Source of the DNA: Pseudomonas fluorescens
Lineage (GTDB): Bacteria; Pseudomonadota; Gammaproteobacteria; Pseudomonadales; Pseudomonadaceae
Length of the DNA: 60,158 bases
Direction: 5' to 3'
NCBI RefSeq assembly: GCF_018614775.1
Contig: NZ_JAGGOF010000050.1
Coordinates: 1 to 60,158 of the forward strand
Under the pieces are notes generated by a model. The model worked only from the letters and a program-made list of their open reading frames with translations, searched no databases and was not told the DNA's origin. Position 1 is the first letter of the stretch; each line of letters starts with the position of its first letter. Below are positions 9,033 to 18,545 of this stretch, piece by piece. The position numbers and the translations under genes are program-made.

Positions 9033-10541
9033 TTATGGCTTGTTGGGAATCCCATACTTGCGCAGCCGATGGGCAATCGCGGTGTGGGAAGTCTGCAGAC
9101 GGCTGGCGAGCTGGCGGGTGGAGGGGTAGTTGACGTAGAGGCTTTCGAGCAGGTGTTTCTCGAAGGTTTCCACGGCCTGTTCCAGGCTTTCGACGTCCAC
9201 GTCACCCTGGCGCGCGACGGAGGTGCCGGCGATGTCCAGGTCACCAATGTCCACCAGGCTGCTTTCGCAGATGGCGGCGGCGCGAAAGATCACGTTCTGC
9301 AATTGCCGCACATTGCCTGGCCAGCGGTTGCCCAGTAGCGCCGGGTAGGTGCCGGGAGCGAGACGGCAGACCGGGCGCTGGATCTGCGCGCAGGCCTGCT
9401 GCATGAAATAACGCGCCAGCAACAGGATGTCCTGGCCACGCTCACGCAGTGGCGGGACTTCGACGTTGAGCACGTTGAGGCGATAGAACAGGTCTTCGCG
9501 GAACGAGCCTTCGCTGACCATTTTCTCCAGGTTGCGGTGGGTGGCGCTGAGGATCCGCACGTTGACCTTGATTTCCCGGTCGCCGCCGACCCGGCGGAAG
9601 CTGCCGTCGTTCAAAAAACGCAGCAACTTGGCTTGCAGGTACGGCGACATCTCGCCGATTTCATCGAGGAACACCGTGCCCTGGTTCGCCAGTTCCATCA
9701 GGCCTGGCTTGCCGCCCCGCTGCGCGCCGGTGAAGGCGCCGGGGGCATAACCGAACAGTTCGCTTTCGGCCAGGTTCTCCGGCAACGCGGCGCAGTTCAA
9801 GGCCAGGAACGGTGCGCTGTGACGGGCACTGATGGCGTGGCAGGCGCGGGCGACGAGTTCCTTGCCGGTGCCGGTTTCGCCCTGGATCAGCAGCGGCGCG
9901 TCGAGGGCGGCCACGCGTTGGGCCCGGGCCTTGAGGGTGCGGATCGCCGGGGATTCGCCGAGCAGAGCGTCGAAGCCTTCAGCGTGATCGTGATGCAGTG
10001 CCGACAGGCGCTCACCCATGCGATTCGGCGGATAGAGCGTCAGCAGGGCGCCGGCGTCGGTGATGGGCGTGGCGTCCAGCAGCAAGGTCTGGCCATTGAG
10101 GGTGATTTCCCGCAACGGTAAGCGAAAGCCGTTCTCCAGCAGGGCGCCCAGCAGCGCTTCGTCACCGAACAGCGCGGCCACGCTTTCGCCGGCCGGTTCC
10201 CGGCCGTACAGGGCAATCAGCGCGGGGTTGGCGAGCAGTACGTTACCGGCGCTGTCCAGGGCCAGCACCGGGTCGGTCATGGCCGCGAGCAGGGCGTCGA
10301 GTTGCAGGTGCCGACGCTGGCCCGGCAGGATGTCGACCACGGTCACTGCTTGCACGCCCCGCACGCTGAACAACGCCTCGCGCAACTCGTCCAGCACTTG
10401 CGGGCTGAGGGTCGGCGCATCGATGTAGACGTTGGGCGGCACCATCTCCACCGCATCCAGATTGAGATTACGCCCACCGAGCAAGGCCAGGACTTCCTGG
10501 GTAATGCCGACGCGGTCGATGAAACTGACGTGGATACGCAT
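9033..10541 (-). CDS. gcsR: TyrR-like sigma-54 activator of glycine cleavage genes (GcsR)
   Basis: Predicted glycine-responsive activator of the adjacent gcvH operon. The 502 residues show an N-terminal ACT-like domain (MRIHVSFIDRVGITQEVLALL, residues 1-75), a PAS-like region (about 80-180), a sigma-54 AAA+ domain with Walker A GETGTGKE (221-228), GAFTGA (268-273) and a Walker B VFLDEIGEM, and a C-terminal TyrR-type helix-turn-helix (STRQLASRLQTSHTAIAHRL). The intact GAFTGA loop indicates real sigma-54 activation, unlike E. coli TyrR. The start at 10541 is chosen because upstream codons read through a REP. The position next to gcvH matches the known P. aeruginosa arrangement. Confidence 0.92.
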   Translation of the reverse strand: MRIHVSFIDRVGITQEVLALLGGRNLNLDAVEMVPPNVYIDAPTLSPQVLDELREALFSVRGVQAVTVVDILPGQRRHLQLDALLAAMTDPVLALDSAGNVLLANPALIALYGREPAGESVAALFGDEALLGALLENGFRLPLREITLNGQTLLLDATPITDAGALLTLYPPNRMGERLSALHHDHAEGFDALLGESPAIRTLKARAQRVAALDAPLLIQGETGTGKELVARACHAISARHSAPFLALNCAALPENLAESELFGYAPGAFTGAQRGGKPGLMELANQGTVFLDEIGEMSPYLQAKLLRFLNDGSFRRVGGDREIKVNVRILSATHRNLEKMVSEGSFREDLFYRLNVLNVEVPPLRERGQDILLLARYFMQQACAQIQRPVCRLAPGTYPALLGNRWPGNVRQLQNVIFRAAAICESSLVDIGDLDIAGTSVARQGDVDVESLEQAVETFEKHLLESLYVNYPSTRQLASRLQTSHTAIAHRLRKYGIPNKP

Positions 10542-10637
10542 GGGGCGGCTTTGGGTTCTGACGTACGGAGGGTGGCAAGTATGCCTTGGGGCGGGCGGTT
10601 GGTGGAATCCTGCCGCGGTATTCGAGGCCGTACACAA

Positions 10638-10737
10638 CCCCCTGTGGGAGCGAGCCTGCTCGCGATGGCGGTGAATCAGTTGGCCTTGATGTGGCTGACA
10701 CTCCGCCATCGCGAGCAGGCTCGCTCCCACAGGGGGC
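10638..10737. repeat. REP doublet (REPIN) between LysR gene and gcsR
   Basis: Near-perfect 100-base inverted pair (CCCCCTGTGGGAGCGAGC… to …GCTCGCTCCCACAGGGGG). It lies between the LysR gene's stop and the gcsR promoter region. Confidence 0.93.
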
Positions 10738-10757
10738 AGTGTTGGGACGGGTTTTTT

Positions 10758-11663
10758 CTACAGCCCTACATCCCACGCCGGTTTTTCGGGGAATCTCAGC
10801 ACCAGGAAATCCAGCAGGCTGCGCAGCGCCGACGGCATGTGCTTGCGCGAGGCATACACCGCGTACATGTTCATCTGCCGAGGCTCGGCGTGGGCCAGCA
10901 GACGGACCAGTTCGCCACGCTTGATGTGGGCGCCGGCCTGGTAGCTGGGCAGCATCGCCACGCCGGCGCCTGCCATGGTGGCCCGCAGCAGTGTGCTGGC
11001 TTCGTTGGCGCTGATGGAGCCCTGCACCGGCACCGACACCTGCTCGCCGTCCTGTTCGAAATGCCACAGGCTCTTGCCGAAGTAGGAGTGGGTCAGGCAG
11101 TTGTGCCGGCTCAGGTCTTCCACCCGCTGCGGTGTCGGGTGTTCGCTCAGGTAACCGGGTGAGGCACAGATCACCGAGCGGCAGACGGTGAGGCGGCGGG
11201 CGATCAGGTTCGGGTCCAGGTCGTTGCTCATGCGGATTGCCAGGTCGATGCGCTCGTCCACCAGGTTCACGGTGCGGTCGAGCATTTGCAGGTCGACGCT
11301 CACCCCTGGGTAGCGCTTGACGTATTCGGCCATGGCCTCCGCCAGTTGCGCCTGGCCGAACGAGGTGCTGGCGCTGATGCGCAACAGACCCCGTGGCGCA
11401 TCGTCGGGCTTGCTGACGGCGGCTTGCATGTCGCCGGACAGGTCCAGCATCTGCCGGCAGCGCGGCAGGATTTCCGTGCCGGCGGCCGTCAGGCTCAGCT
11501 TGCGGGTGGTGCGATGCATCAGCCGGGCGCCGACCCAATCTTCCAGCTCCGCCAGATAGCGCGACACCACCGGGCGTGACAGGTCCAGATGCTCGGCCGC
11601 CGCCGACTGGCTGCCCAGGTCCACCACGGTGACGAACACCCGCATTGCTTGGAGACGATCCAT
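10758..11663 (-). CDS. LysR-family transcriptional regulator
   Basis: A 301-residue regulator with an N-terminal winged helix-turn-helix (MDRLQAMRVFVTVVDLGSQS…, recognition helix around SRPVVSRYLAELE at residues 30-42) followed by a periplasmic-binding-protein-like effector domain (GLLRISASTSFGQAQLAEAM from about 93). It is divergent from an NAD(P)-binding oxidoreductase gene with 122 bases between the starts, so it probably controls that gene in the classic LysR manner. The effector cannot be told from sequence. Confidence 0.92.
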   Translation of the reverse strand: MDRLQAMRVFVTVVDLGSQSAAAEHLDLSRPVVSRYLAELEDWVGARLMHRTTRKLSLTAAGTEILPRCRQMLDLSGDMQAAVSKPDDAPRGLLRISASTSFGQAQLAEAMAEYVKRYPGVSVDLQMLDRTVNLVDERIDLAIRMSNDLDPNLIARRLTVCRSVICASPGYLSEHPTPQRVEDLSRHNCLTHSYFGKSLWHFEQDGEQVSVPVQGSISANEASTLLRATMAGAGVAMLPSYQAGAHIKRGELVRLLAHAEPRQMNMYAVYASRKHMPSALRSLLDFLVLRFPEKPAWDVGL

Positions 11664-11785
11664 GATTTGCCCGCTTTCAGAAACAAACTATGTCTCAGCA
11701 TCGCATTTTTCAGTGCGAGTCCGCGAACTAAGCTCCTTGCCAGAACCGCATGGCTTTCAAGCATCGTTATTTACTGGAGAACAGC

Positions 11786-12400
11786 ATGAGCAAAATTGCA
11801 ATCATCGGGGCCACCGGCCGTGCCGGCAGCCAACTGTTGGAAGAAGCCTTGCGTCGCGGTCATAGCGTGACGGCCATTGCTCGCAGTACGGCAAAAATCG
11901 GCGAAAGGGCCGGGGTGGCCAGCCAGCAACTGGACGTGCTGGACAGCGAGGCCCTGACCGCTGCGGTCGCCGGTCACGACGTAGTCATCAGCGCCGTCCA
12001 CTTCTCCACCGTGCCGGCCGACAAGGTCATCGCGCCCGTGAAGGCCGCCGGGGTCAAGCGTTTGCTGGTGGTGGGCGGGGCCGGCTCGTTGCTGCTGCCG
12101 GACAACAGCCGGGTGATCGACAGCGATGGCTTTCCAGAGGAATACCTCGCCGAAGCTACCGCCGGTGCCTTGTTCCTCGATGTGCTGCGCAAGGAGCAGG
12201 ACCTGGACTGGACCTTCCTCTCGCCCTCGGCGGAGTTCGTCGAGACCGAGCGCACCGGACACTTTCGCCTCGGCAAGGATCACCTGCTGTTCGACGAAGC
12301 CGGTCGCAGCTGGATCAGCTTCGCTGACTACGCCATTGCAATGATCGACGAAGTGCAGGCGCCGCAGTTTTCGCGGACGCGGTTTACCGTGGGTTACTGA
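11786..12400 (+). CDS. NAD(P)-binding oxidoreductase (NmrA/SDR-like)
   Basis: A 204-residue Rossmann-fold protein: MSKIAIIGATGRAGSQLLEEALRRGH carries the GxxGxxG dinucleotide loop at residues 8-13. It lacks the YxxxK catalytic pair of classical short-chain dehydrogenases, as in atypical NmrA-like members (SDR_a5 type). These are often quinone or flavin reductases or redox sensors. The start at 11786 is preferred over one 36 bases upstream because of its CTGGAG site. It is divergent from the LysR gene, its likely regulator. Confidence 0.85.
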   Translation: MSKIAIIGATGRAGSQLLEEALRRGHSVTAIARSTAKIGERAGVASQQLDVLDSEALTAAVAGHDVVISAVHFSTVPADKVIAPVKAAGVKRLLVVGGAGSLLLPDNSRVIDSDGFPEEYLAEATAGALFLDVLRKEQDLDWTFLSPSAEFVETERTGHFRLGKDHLLFDEAGRSWISFADYAIAMIDEVQAPQFSRTRFTVGY

Positions 12401-12406
12401 TCCGAC

Positions 12407-12572
12407 GCTATCGCGAGCAGGCTCGCTCCCACATCTATTGGGTGGGCACATCACTGGCGAGCACTGTTGCACCAATGTGGGAGCGAGCCTGCTCGCGATG
12501 GCGGTGTCACATCCAGCATCAGTCGCAAACTGATCAACCGCTAATCGCGAGCAGGCTCGCTCCCACAGGGGG
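12407..12572. repeat. Cluster of three REP units
   Basis: Three copies of the REP core occur at about 12407-12433, 12475-12500 and 12544-12570, in orientations reverse, forward, reverse. Two pair as a normal doublet and the third is unpaired. It lies between the convergent oxidoreductase and glpM genes. Confidence 0.9.
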
Positions 12573-12581
12573 TGGCCACGC

Positions 12582-12920
12582 TCAGGCATGAACCCGCACC
12601 CAGACGCTGACCAGTACCGTCGCCGCCATCAGCCACGCCACCGTCGCCACCGCCAGCGATGCCTCCAGGCGCATCCGGTCGACCATCACATAGAGGGTCG
12701 CCAGGTATACGAAGTACGGAATGATCGACCACATGCCAAAGACGATGGTGGTCTTCAGGTCTTCCACCGAGCGGCCCTTGCCGACGATGTAATGGGCGAT
12801 CAGCGCGAAGGTAGGAAACAGCGGCACGAGCCCGGCGATGTAGTAATTGCGGGTCTTGGCGAGCATCGCCAGGAGCACCACCACGGCGGCACCCAGGGCC
12901 GCTTTGAAAATCAGATCCAC
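12582..12920 (-). CDS. glpM: GlpM-family membrane protein
   Basis: A 112-residue protein with four predicted membrane helices (ALGAAVVVLLAMLA; YYIAGLVPLFPTFALIAHYI; TIVFGMWSIIPYFVYLATLYV; LAVATVAWLMAATVLVSVWV), matching the size and pattern of GlpM, described in P. aeruginosa as affecting alginate production. It starts 15 bases after the aauR stop on the same strand, so it may be at the end of the aauSR transcript. The biochemical role is unknown. The name follows family resemblance, not the glp genes 7 kb away. Confidence 0.8.
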   Translation of the reverse strand: MDLIFKAALGAAVVVLLAMLAKTRNYYIAGLVPLFPTFALIAHYIVGKGRSVEDLKTTIVFGMWSIIPYFVYLATLYVMVDRMRLEASLAVATVAWLMAATVLVSVWVRVHA

Positions 12921-12935
12921 AGGTGTGTGCCCCGG

Positions 12936-14264
12936 TTAATGGCTCAGGCCGTATTTTTTGACTTTGTCGAACAGCGTGGTCTTGGCCATGCCCAGTTCCT
13001 GGCTAGCCTGGGTCAGGTTGCCACCGCTGCGTTGCAGGGCGTCCACCAACAGGTTGCGTTCGAACGCTTCCACCGCTTCGGCGAAGGCCAGGCCCTGGCT
13101 GCCGCTGCTGGCGCCGGGCTTCTTGAACGCCGGCAAACCGAGGGCGTAGCGCTCGGCGACGTTGCGCAGTTCGCGCACATTGCCCGGCCAGTCGTGGCTC
13201 ATCAGGTTCGACAGGGTCTGGTTGTCCAGTTCCGGCACGGTGCGGTCGAAACGCAGGGACGATTGCTGGAGGAAGTGTTCGAACAATTGCAGAATGTCTT
13301 CGCGCCGCTCGCGCAGGGGCGGCAGTTCCAGGGTCACCACGTTGAGGCGGTAATACAGGTCGCTGCGGAACTGTCCGGCGCGGCCCATTTCGTCGAGGTC
13401 GGACTTGGTTGCGGCGATCACCCGGCAATCCACCGCCACGCTCTGGTTCGAGCCCAGCCGTTCGAGGGTGCGTTCCTGCAACACCCGCAGCAACTTGATC
13501 TGCAGCGGCAGGGGCATGCTTTCCACTTCATCGAGAAACAGCGTGCCGCCATCGGCGTGCTCGATCTTGCCGATCCGACGTTTGCCGGCCCCGGTGAAGG
13601 CATTGGCTTCGTGGCCGAAAATCTCGCTTTCGAAGAGGTTCTCCGGCAGGCCGCCACAGTTCAGTGCAACGAACTGTTTGTCGTGGCGGCGGCTGAAGTC
13701 GTGCAGGCAGCGGGCGACCAATTCCTTGCCGGTGCCGGTTTCACCTTCGATCAGCACGTTGGCCGACGTGTCGGCGACGTTGGCGATCAGTGCACGCAGG
13801 TGCTGCATGGCTGGCGAGCGGCCAATGATCCGATGTTCCAGGGAATCGCGCTCGGCCAGTTGCCGGCGCAGCGATGTCACCTCGCGGGCCAGGCTGCGCT
13901 GTTCCAGGGCGCGACGGGCAACGTCCACCAGGCGTTCGGGGGAGAAGGGTTTCTCCATGAAGTCATAGGCGCCTTTTTGCATCGCGCCGACGGCCATGGA
14001 GATGTCGCCGTGACCGGTGATCAGCACCACCGGCAAGCGACTGTCCCGGGCCTTGAGGCGGGTCAGCAGTTCCAGGCCATCGATGCCGGGCAAGCGGATG
14101 TCGCTGATGACGATGCCGGCGAAGTCATCGCCGACCCGCTCCAGGGCTTCCTCGGCACTGCCCACGCCGATGCACGGAATGTCTTCCAGGCTCAGGGCCT
14201 GCTGGCAGCCCAGCAGGACATGGGGGTCGTCTTCGACGATCAGTACGCTCAGGTCGTTGTTCAT
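12936..14264 (-). CDS. aauR: Sigma-54-dependent response regulator AauR (acidic amino acid uptake)
   Basis: Predicted response regulator that, when phosphorylated, activates aatJQMP for glutamate and aspartate uptake. Domains in 442 residues: receiver with phosphoacceptor Asp55 (IVISDIRLPGID), AAA+ domain with Walker A GETGTGKE (174-181) and Walker B LFLDEVE (242-248), and a Fis-type helix-turn-helix at the end (NLTQASQELGMAKTTLFDKV). The sigma-54 contact motif reads NAFTGA (221-226) instead of GAFTGA. Its start overlaps the aauS stop (ATGA). The adjacent transporter has two TTCGG-N4-CCGAA-type sites, which fixes the identity as AauR rather than DctD. Confidence 0.9.
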   Translation of the reverse strand: MNNDLSVLIVEDDPHVLLGCQQALSLEDIPCIGVGSAEEALERVGDDFAGIVISDIRLPGIDGLELLTRLKARDSRLPVVLITGHGDISMAVGAMQKGAYDFMEKPFSPERLVDVARRALEQRSLAREVTSLRRQLAERDSLEHRIIGRSPAMQHLRALIANVADTSANVLIEGETGTGKELVARCLHDFSRRHDKQFVALNCGGLPENLFESEIFGHEANAFTGAGKRRIGKIEHADGGTLFLDEVESMPLPLQIKLLRVLQERTLERLGSNQSVAVDCRVIAATKSDLDEMGRAGQFRSDLYYRLNVVTLELPPLRERREDILQLFEHFLQQSSLRFDRTVPELDNQTLSNLMSHDWPGNVRELRNVAERYALGLPAFKKPGASSGSQGLAFAEAVEAFERNLLVDALQRSGGNLTQASQELGMAKTTLFDKVKKYGLSH

Positions 14265-16165
14265 AGCGGCTCGGCAGGGGAAAGGCTTACCAACGGTAAA
14301 CTGAGGACAAAGGTGGTGCCACGCTCAACCGGGTATTCGACGCCCAGGTGCCCGCCAGCGGCGGCGGCCAGGCTGGCCGAGAGGGTCAGGCCCAGGCCCA
14401 GGCCCTGTTCGCCGGGCTTGGTGGTGAAGAACGGTTCGAACAAATGCTTGCGTGCTTCCGGGTCGACGCCGTGGCCGTTATCCCGTACCCGCAGGCGGTA
14501 TTTGCCGTCGCTGCTTTCGCCTTCGAGCCACAGCTGGGGCTCGGGCTGCGTGTGCATGGCGTCCAGGGCATTGCCGATCAAGTTCACCAATATCTGCTCC
14601 AGGCGCGTCTGGTCGATTTGCAACTGGACGTCATCGAAGCCGCTGTGGATCTGGATGTTGCAATTTTCCAGGCGCCCGCCGAGCAGTTGCAATGCCGCCG
14701 CGACGGCCTTGCCCAGGCTTGCGCGGCCTTGATCGTCGCCTCGTCGGGCAAAGGCGCGCAGGCTGGCGGTGATCCGGCCCATGCGGTCGATCAGTTCGTT
14801 GATGGTCTTGAGGTTGGTGCTGGCGATATCCAATTGGCCGCGTTCCAGGAAGCGCACGGTATTGCCGGACAGGGTGCGCAGTGCCGCCAGCGGCTGGTTG
14901 AGTTCGTGGGCAATGCTGGTGGACATCTGGCCAATGGCTGCGAGTTTACCGGCCTGGACCAACTCGTCCTGGGCCCGGCGCAAGGTTTCTTCAGCCTGGC
15001 GTCGCTCGCGGATCTGGCTCTTGAGGCGCTCGTTGCTGGCGCGCAGGTCGGTGGTGCGTTCGGTAATCCGACGTTCGAGCTGGTTGTTGGCTTCCTGCAA
15101 GGCTTCCCGGGCCGCGAGGCGGGTGGCGATGACCTTGCGCCGTTCGTTCCAGGCGATCAGCAGGAACGCCACCAGGGCAAAGGCCACCGCCACCAGGATC
15201 CCTTGGTTGATTGCCTGGCGCCGCAGGTCTTCAAGGGGCGTCAGCAGGGTGAAGTTCCACGGCGTGTCGCTCAACGGCCGGGTCTGCGACAAGTAGCTGA
15301 TGGCACGTTCGTCGGAGACCAGTTCGGTGTTGGCCGGGAACGTCAGTTTCTCCATACCTTCGGCCAGGCGTTCCCGGGCCAGGGGCACCAGCTCGTTCAG
15401 CGGGAACCAGTAATATTGCAGGCTGCGGGCCAGGCGTTCCTTGGTTTCATCACTCAAGGGGCGCACGGACTTGAGCCGTCGCGCCGGGTCGCTGGACAAG
15501 ATGATGATGCCGTTCTCGTCGCTGACGAACGCTTCCAGGCGCGCCCTCTGCCAGCGCTCTTCCATGGCTTCGAGGCGCACCTTGACCACGGCGACGCCGA
15601 TGATCTTGCCCTGCTCTTCCAGGCCGTGGGCCAGGTAATAGCCGGGTTCGCCGTTGGTGCTGCCGATGCCGTAGAAACGTCCCGGCTGGCCGCGCACGGC
15701 GTTCTGGAAATAGGCGCGGAAGGACAGGTCTTCGCCCAGGTAACTGTCGACGTCACGCCAGTTGCTGGTGGCCATGACCCGGCCGGTGGTGTCCATCACG
15801 TAGATGGCCCGGCTGCGGCTGCGCCGGTTCAAGCCTTCGAGGTATTCGTTGACGGTCTTGCGGTGTTCGGGCGTCGGGTCGTCGAGCAGTGTCGAGACAC
15901 TGGATTCAAGCTCCAGCAGGCTCGGTAGATAGGTGTACTTGCTGATCTCGCTCTCGACCGCACGGGCATGCAGCTCCAGCTGGCGCTCGCCGTTCTCGGC
16001 CAGGCCACGCACGCCGTAGTGTTCGCTGAGCCAGAAGCCGAGATAACCCAGGCCGATCATCAACGCGATGATCAACGGCGGCAGGAACAGATGGCGAATC
16101 AGGCGGGGTTTCACGGCGAGTGATGGCGGCGCGGCGCGATAGAGGGTGGGGTCGCATTTCATCAC
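14261..16165 (-). CDS. aauS: Sensor histidine kinase AauS
   Basis: Membrane-bound sensor partner of AauR. The 634 residues comprise an N-terminal helix (about 28-47, HLFLPPLIIALMIGLGYLGFW), a large periplasmic sensing region of the double-Cache type (about 50-320), a second helix (GILVAVAFALVAFLLIAW), a coiled-coil linker (LEEANNQLERRITERTTDL-like stretch), and a kinase core with the phospho-His in IAHELNQPLAALR and ATP-binding boxes DNGHGVDP and GLGLGLTLS. This architecture is that of DctB-type dicarboxylate or amino acid sensors. A REP doublet separates it from the aatP gene. Confidence 0.9.
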   Translation of the reverse strand: MMKCDPTLYRAAPPSLAVKPRLIRHLFLPPLIIALMIGLGYLGFWLSEHYGVRGLAENGERQLELHARAVESEISKYTYLPSLLELESSVSTLLDDPTPEHRKTVNEYLEGLNRRSRSRAIYVMDTTGRVMATSNWRDVDSYLGEDLSFRAYFQNAVRGQPGRFYGIGSTNGEPGYYLAHGLEEQGKIIGVAVVKVRLEAMEERWQRARLEAFVSDENGIIILSSDPARRLKSVRPLSDETKERLARSLQYYWFPLNELVPLARERLAEGMEKLTFPANTELVSDERAISYLSQTRPLSDTPWNFTLLTPLEDLRRQAINQGILVAVAFALVAFLLIAWNERRKVIATRLAAREALQEANNQLERRITERTTDLRASNERLKSQIRERRQAEETLRRAQDELVQAGKLAAIGQMSTSIAHELNQPLAALRTLSGNTVRFLERGQLDIASTNLKTINELIDRMGRITASLRAFARRGDDQGRASLGKAVAAALQLLGGRLENCNIQIHSGFDDVQLQIDQTRLEQILVNLIGNALDAMHTQPEPQLWLEGESSDGKYRLRVRDNGHGVDPEARKHLFEPFFTTKPGEQGLGLGLTLSASLAAAAGGHLGVEYPVERGTTFVLSLPLVSLSPAEPL

Positions 16166-16212
16166 AGAAGCCTTGGGTCAACCACAACACTTGCTCAAGA
16201 ACCAGCGCATTT

Positions 16213-16310
16213 CCCTTGTGGGAGCGAGCCTGCTCGCGATAGCGGACTGACATTCAACATCGAGGTCGACTGATCTGGCCTCATCGCGAGCAGGCTCGCT
16301 CCCACAGGGA
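16213..16310. repeat. REP doublet (REPIN) between aatP and aauS
   Basis: Inverted REP units (CCCTTGTGGGAGCGAGC… to …GCTCGCTCCCACAGGG). It lies between the last transporter gene and aauS and could lower read-through into aauSR. Confidence 0.92.
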
Positions 16311-16335
16311 TGGTGGGGCTTGAGCAACTGTTCTT

Positions 16336-17070
16336 TTAGTGCTGCAGGATTTTCTCAAGGAAATGCTGCGCACGTTCGGAGCGGGCGCTGATGTCGCCGA
16401 AAAACTCTTCCTTCTTGCAGTCTTCGATGATCTGGCCCTGGTCCATGAAAATCACCCGGTTCGCCACTTTGCGGGCGAAGCCCATTTCGTGGGTCACGCA
16501 CATCATGGTCATGCCTTCGTGAGCCAGTTGCACCATCACGTCGAGCACTTCGTTGACCATTTCCGGGTCGAGGGCCGAGGTCGGTTCGTCGAACAGCATC
16601 ACCACCGGGTCCATCGCCAGGGCGCGGGCAATCGCCACGCGTTGCTGCTGGCCGCCGGAGAGCTGGCCCGGGTGCTTGTGGGCATGGGCCGAGAGGCCGA
16701 CGCGCTCAAGCAGTTGCAAGCCCTTCTTGGTGGCTTCTTCCTTGCTGCGGCCCAGCACCTTGATCTGCGCGATGGTCAGGTTTTCGGTGATGGTCAGGTG
16801 CGGGAACAGTTCGAAGTGCTGGAACACCATGCCCACCCGCGAACGCAGCTTCGGCAGGTTGGTCTTCGGGTCGGCGATGGACGTGCCATCGACCACGATG
16901 TCACCCTTCTGGAACGGCTCCAGGGCGTTGACGCACTTGATCAGCGTCGACTTGCCCGAACCGGAAGGGCCGCACACCACCACCACCTCACCCTTGCTGA
17001 CCTCGGTGCTGCAATTGGTCAGTACCTGGAAGTCCCCATACCACTTGTTGATGTTCTTGATAGAGATCAT
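16336..17070 (-). CDS. aatP: Acidic amino acid ABC transporter, ATP-binding protein
   Basis: The 244-residue ATPase of the glutamate/aspartate importer (GltL/GlnQ type). It has Walker [10 protein letters not shown] (about 35-43), the signature LSGGQQQR (about 138-145), Walker [13 protein letters not shown] and the switch His in VTHEMGF. It overlaps the aatM gene by 4 bases (ATGA), so it is cotranscribed. It is last in the order aatJ-aatQ-aatM-aatP. Confidence 0.95.
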   Translation of the reverse strand: MISIKNINKWYGDFQVLTNCSTEVSKGEVVVVCGPSGSGKSTLIKCVNALEPFQKGDIVVDGTSIADPKTNLPKLRSRVGMVFQHFELFPHLTITENLTIAQIKVLGRSKEEATKKGLQLLERVGLSAHAHKHPGQLSGGQQQRVAIARALAMDPVVMLFDEPTSALDPEMVNEVLDVMVQLAHEGMTMMCVTHEMGFARKVANRVIFMDQGQIIEDCKKEEFFGDISARSERAQHFLEKILQH

Positions 17071-17738
17071 ACGGCGAACCTTTTTTGCAGACGCTTGACC
17101 AGCAGCGAGGCGGCAAAGCTGATTGTGAAATACACGAGACCTGCGACGATCAGGAACTCATTGGAGCGGCCGATGATGTCGCCACTGGCCCGCGAAGCAT
17201 TGAGGAAGTCCACCAGGCCGACGGTGTAGACCAGCGAGGTGTCCTGAAACAGGATGATGCTCTGTTGCAGCAGCAGCGGGGTCATCTTGCGAAACGCCTG
17301 GGGCAGGATGATCAGGCGCATGGTCTGGCCATAATTCATGCCCAGCGCCTGGGCGGCGCCCATCTGTCCCTTGGGAATCGCCTGCACGCCGGCCCGCACG
17401 ATCTCGCAGAAGTACGCCGCCTCGAACATCATGAAGGCCACGACGCAGGACTCGAACGCACCGATCGGGGTGTCTTCGCCCGTGATCCAGCGCAGCACGA
17501 ACGGCACCGCCAGGTAGAACCAGGTGATCACCAGCAACAGCGGGATCGAGCGGAAGTAGTTGACGTAGGCGCCGGCGATATTGGAAACCAGCCTGTTGTG
17601 GGACAGGCGCATCAGCGCCAGGATCGTCCCCAGGACGATCCCACCGACGACGCCCATGGCCATCAGTTTCAAGGTCATTACCATGCCGTTCCACAAGCCC
17701 GGAATGGCCGGTACGACACCACTGAAATCGAATTCCAT
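17067..17738 (-). CDS. aatM: Acidic amino acid ABC transporter, permease (GltK type)
   Basis: A 223-residue inner-membrane permease with about five helices. It carries the HisM-type EAA motif [22 protein letters not shown] at about residues 112-133, which docks the ATPase. Its start coincides with the end of the aatQ gene. Together with aatQ it forms the heterodimeric channel. Confidence 0.94.
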   Translation of the reverse strand: MEFDFSGVVPAIPGLWNGMVMTLKLMAMGVVGGIVLGTILALMRLSHNRLVSNIAGAYVNYFRSIPLLLVITWFYLAVPFVLRWITGEDTPIGAFESCVVAFMMFEAAYFCEIVRAGVQAIPKGQMGAAQALGMNYGQTMRLIILPQAFRKMTPLLLQQSIILFQDTSLVYTVGLVDFLNASRASGDIIGRSNEFLIVAGLVYFTISFAASLLVKRLQKRFAV

Positions 17739-18484
17739 TATTTACCCCCCACGGAGATCAGGCCGGGCACCGCGACTTTCTTCTCGACCAGGCGCATCAG
17801 CAGCATCAGGCTCATGTTCAAGGTGAAGTAGATCAGCGTCGCCAAGGTAAAGGCTTCGAACAGGTTGGCCGAGAACTCGGCGGTCTGCTTGGTCTGCGCG
17901 AGCAGCTCCATCAGGCCGATCAGCGAGGCCACGGAGGAGTTTTTGAAGACGTTGAGGAATTCCGAGGTGAGCGGCGGAATGATGATCCGGTAGGCCTGGG
18001 GCAGCAGCACGTTCCAGTAGATCTGCGGCAGCTTGAAGCCCATGGCACGGGCGGCGGACTCCTGGCCGCGCGGCAGCGCCTGGATACCGGTGCGCACCTG
18101 TTCGCAGACCCGGGCAGCAGTGAACAGCCCCAGGCACACGACGACGCTCAGGTAGGCCGAGGTGGTCGGGTTCAGGTCCTGCTTGTACCACTCCTGCAGG
18201 TTCTCCGGCAGCAGGTCGGGCACCAGGAAATACCAGATGAACAGCTGCACCAGCAGCGGCACGTTACGGAAAAGCTCCACGTAGCAGGTGGCGATACCCG
18301 ACACCAGCCGGTTCGGCACGGTGCGCATCACCCCCAGGATCGAGCCCAGCAGCAGGGCAATGATCCAGGCGACGACGGCAATGGCGATGGTCCAGCCCAG
18401 GCCGGCAATGTACCAGTCGAGATAAATCTCGCTGCCGATGCCAGTGGACTTGAAGAATACGCCCCAGTCCCAGTTGTAATTCAT
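17738..18484 (-). CDS. aatQ: Acidic amino acid ABC transporter, permease (GltJ type)
   Basis: A 248-residue inner-membrane permease. Its EAA motif is EQVRTGIQALPRGQESAARAMG, at about residues 125-146. It is slightly longer than AatM, as GltJ is relative to GltK. It lies 195 bases after aatJ; that spacer has two strong palindromes that may reduce permease expression relative to the binding protein. Confidence 0.94.
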   Translation of the reverse strand: MNYNWDWGVFFKSTGIGSEIYLDWYIAGLGWTIAIAVVAWIIALLLGSILGVMRTVPNRLVSGIATCYVELFRNVPLLVQLFIWYFLVPDLLPENLQEWYKQDLNPTTSAYLSVVVCLGLFTAARVCEQVRTGIQALPRGQESAARAMGFKLPQIYWNVLLPQAYRIIIPPLTSEFLNVFKNSSVASLIGLMELLAQTKQTAEFSANLFEAFTLATLIYFTLNMSLMLLMRLVEKKVAVPGLISVGGK

Positions 18485-18545
18485 CGGGGTCTCCCCTCAG
18501 ATCGTTCGATGTGCAAATGCCCGCCTGGGGAAGCTCCGTTCCCAC

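Noticed and set aside
10586..10924. Short frames encoding [10 protein letters not shown] or [12 protein letters not shown] segments
   Set aside because: These recur because every REP unit encodes the same peptide in given frames; they are repeats, not proteins.
12588..14732. A 714-codon open frame opposite aauR
   Set aside because: It is antisense to a well-supported response regulator and crosses several gene boundaries.
12936..16165. aauRS as a DctB/DctD dicarboxylate system
   Set aside because: The domain layout is the same, but the genes lie beside aatJQMP, which has AauR-type palindromes, and no dctA or dctPQM gene is present.
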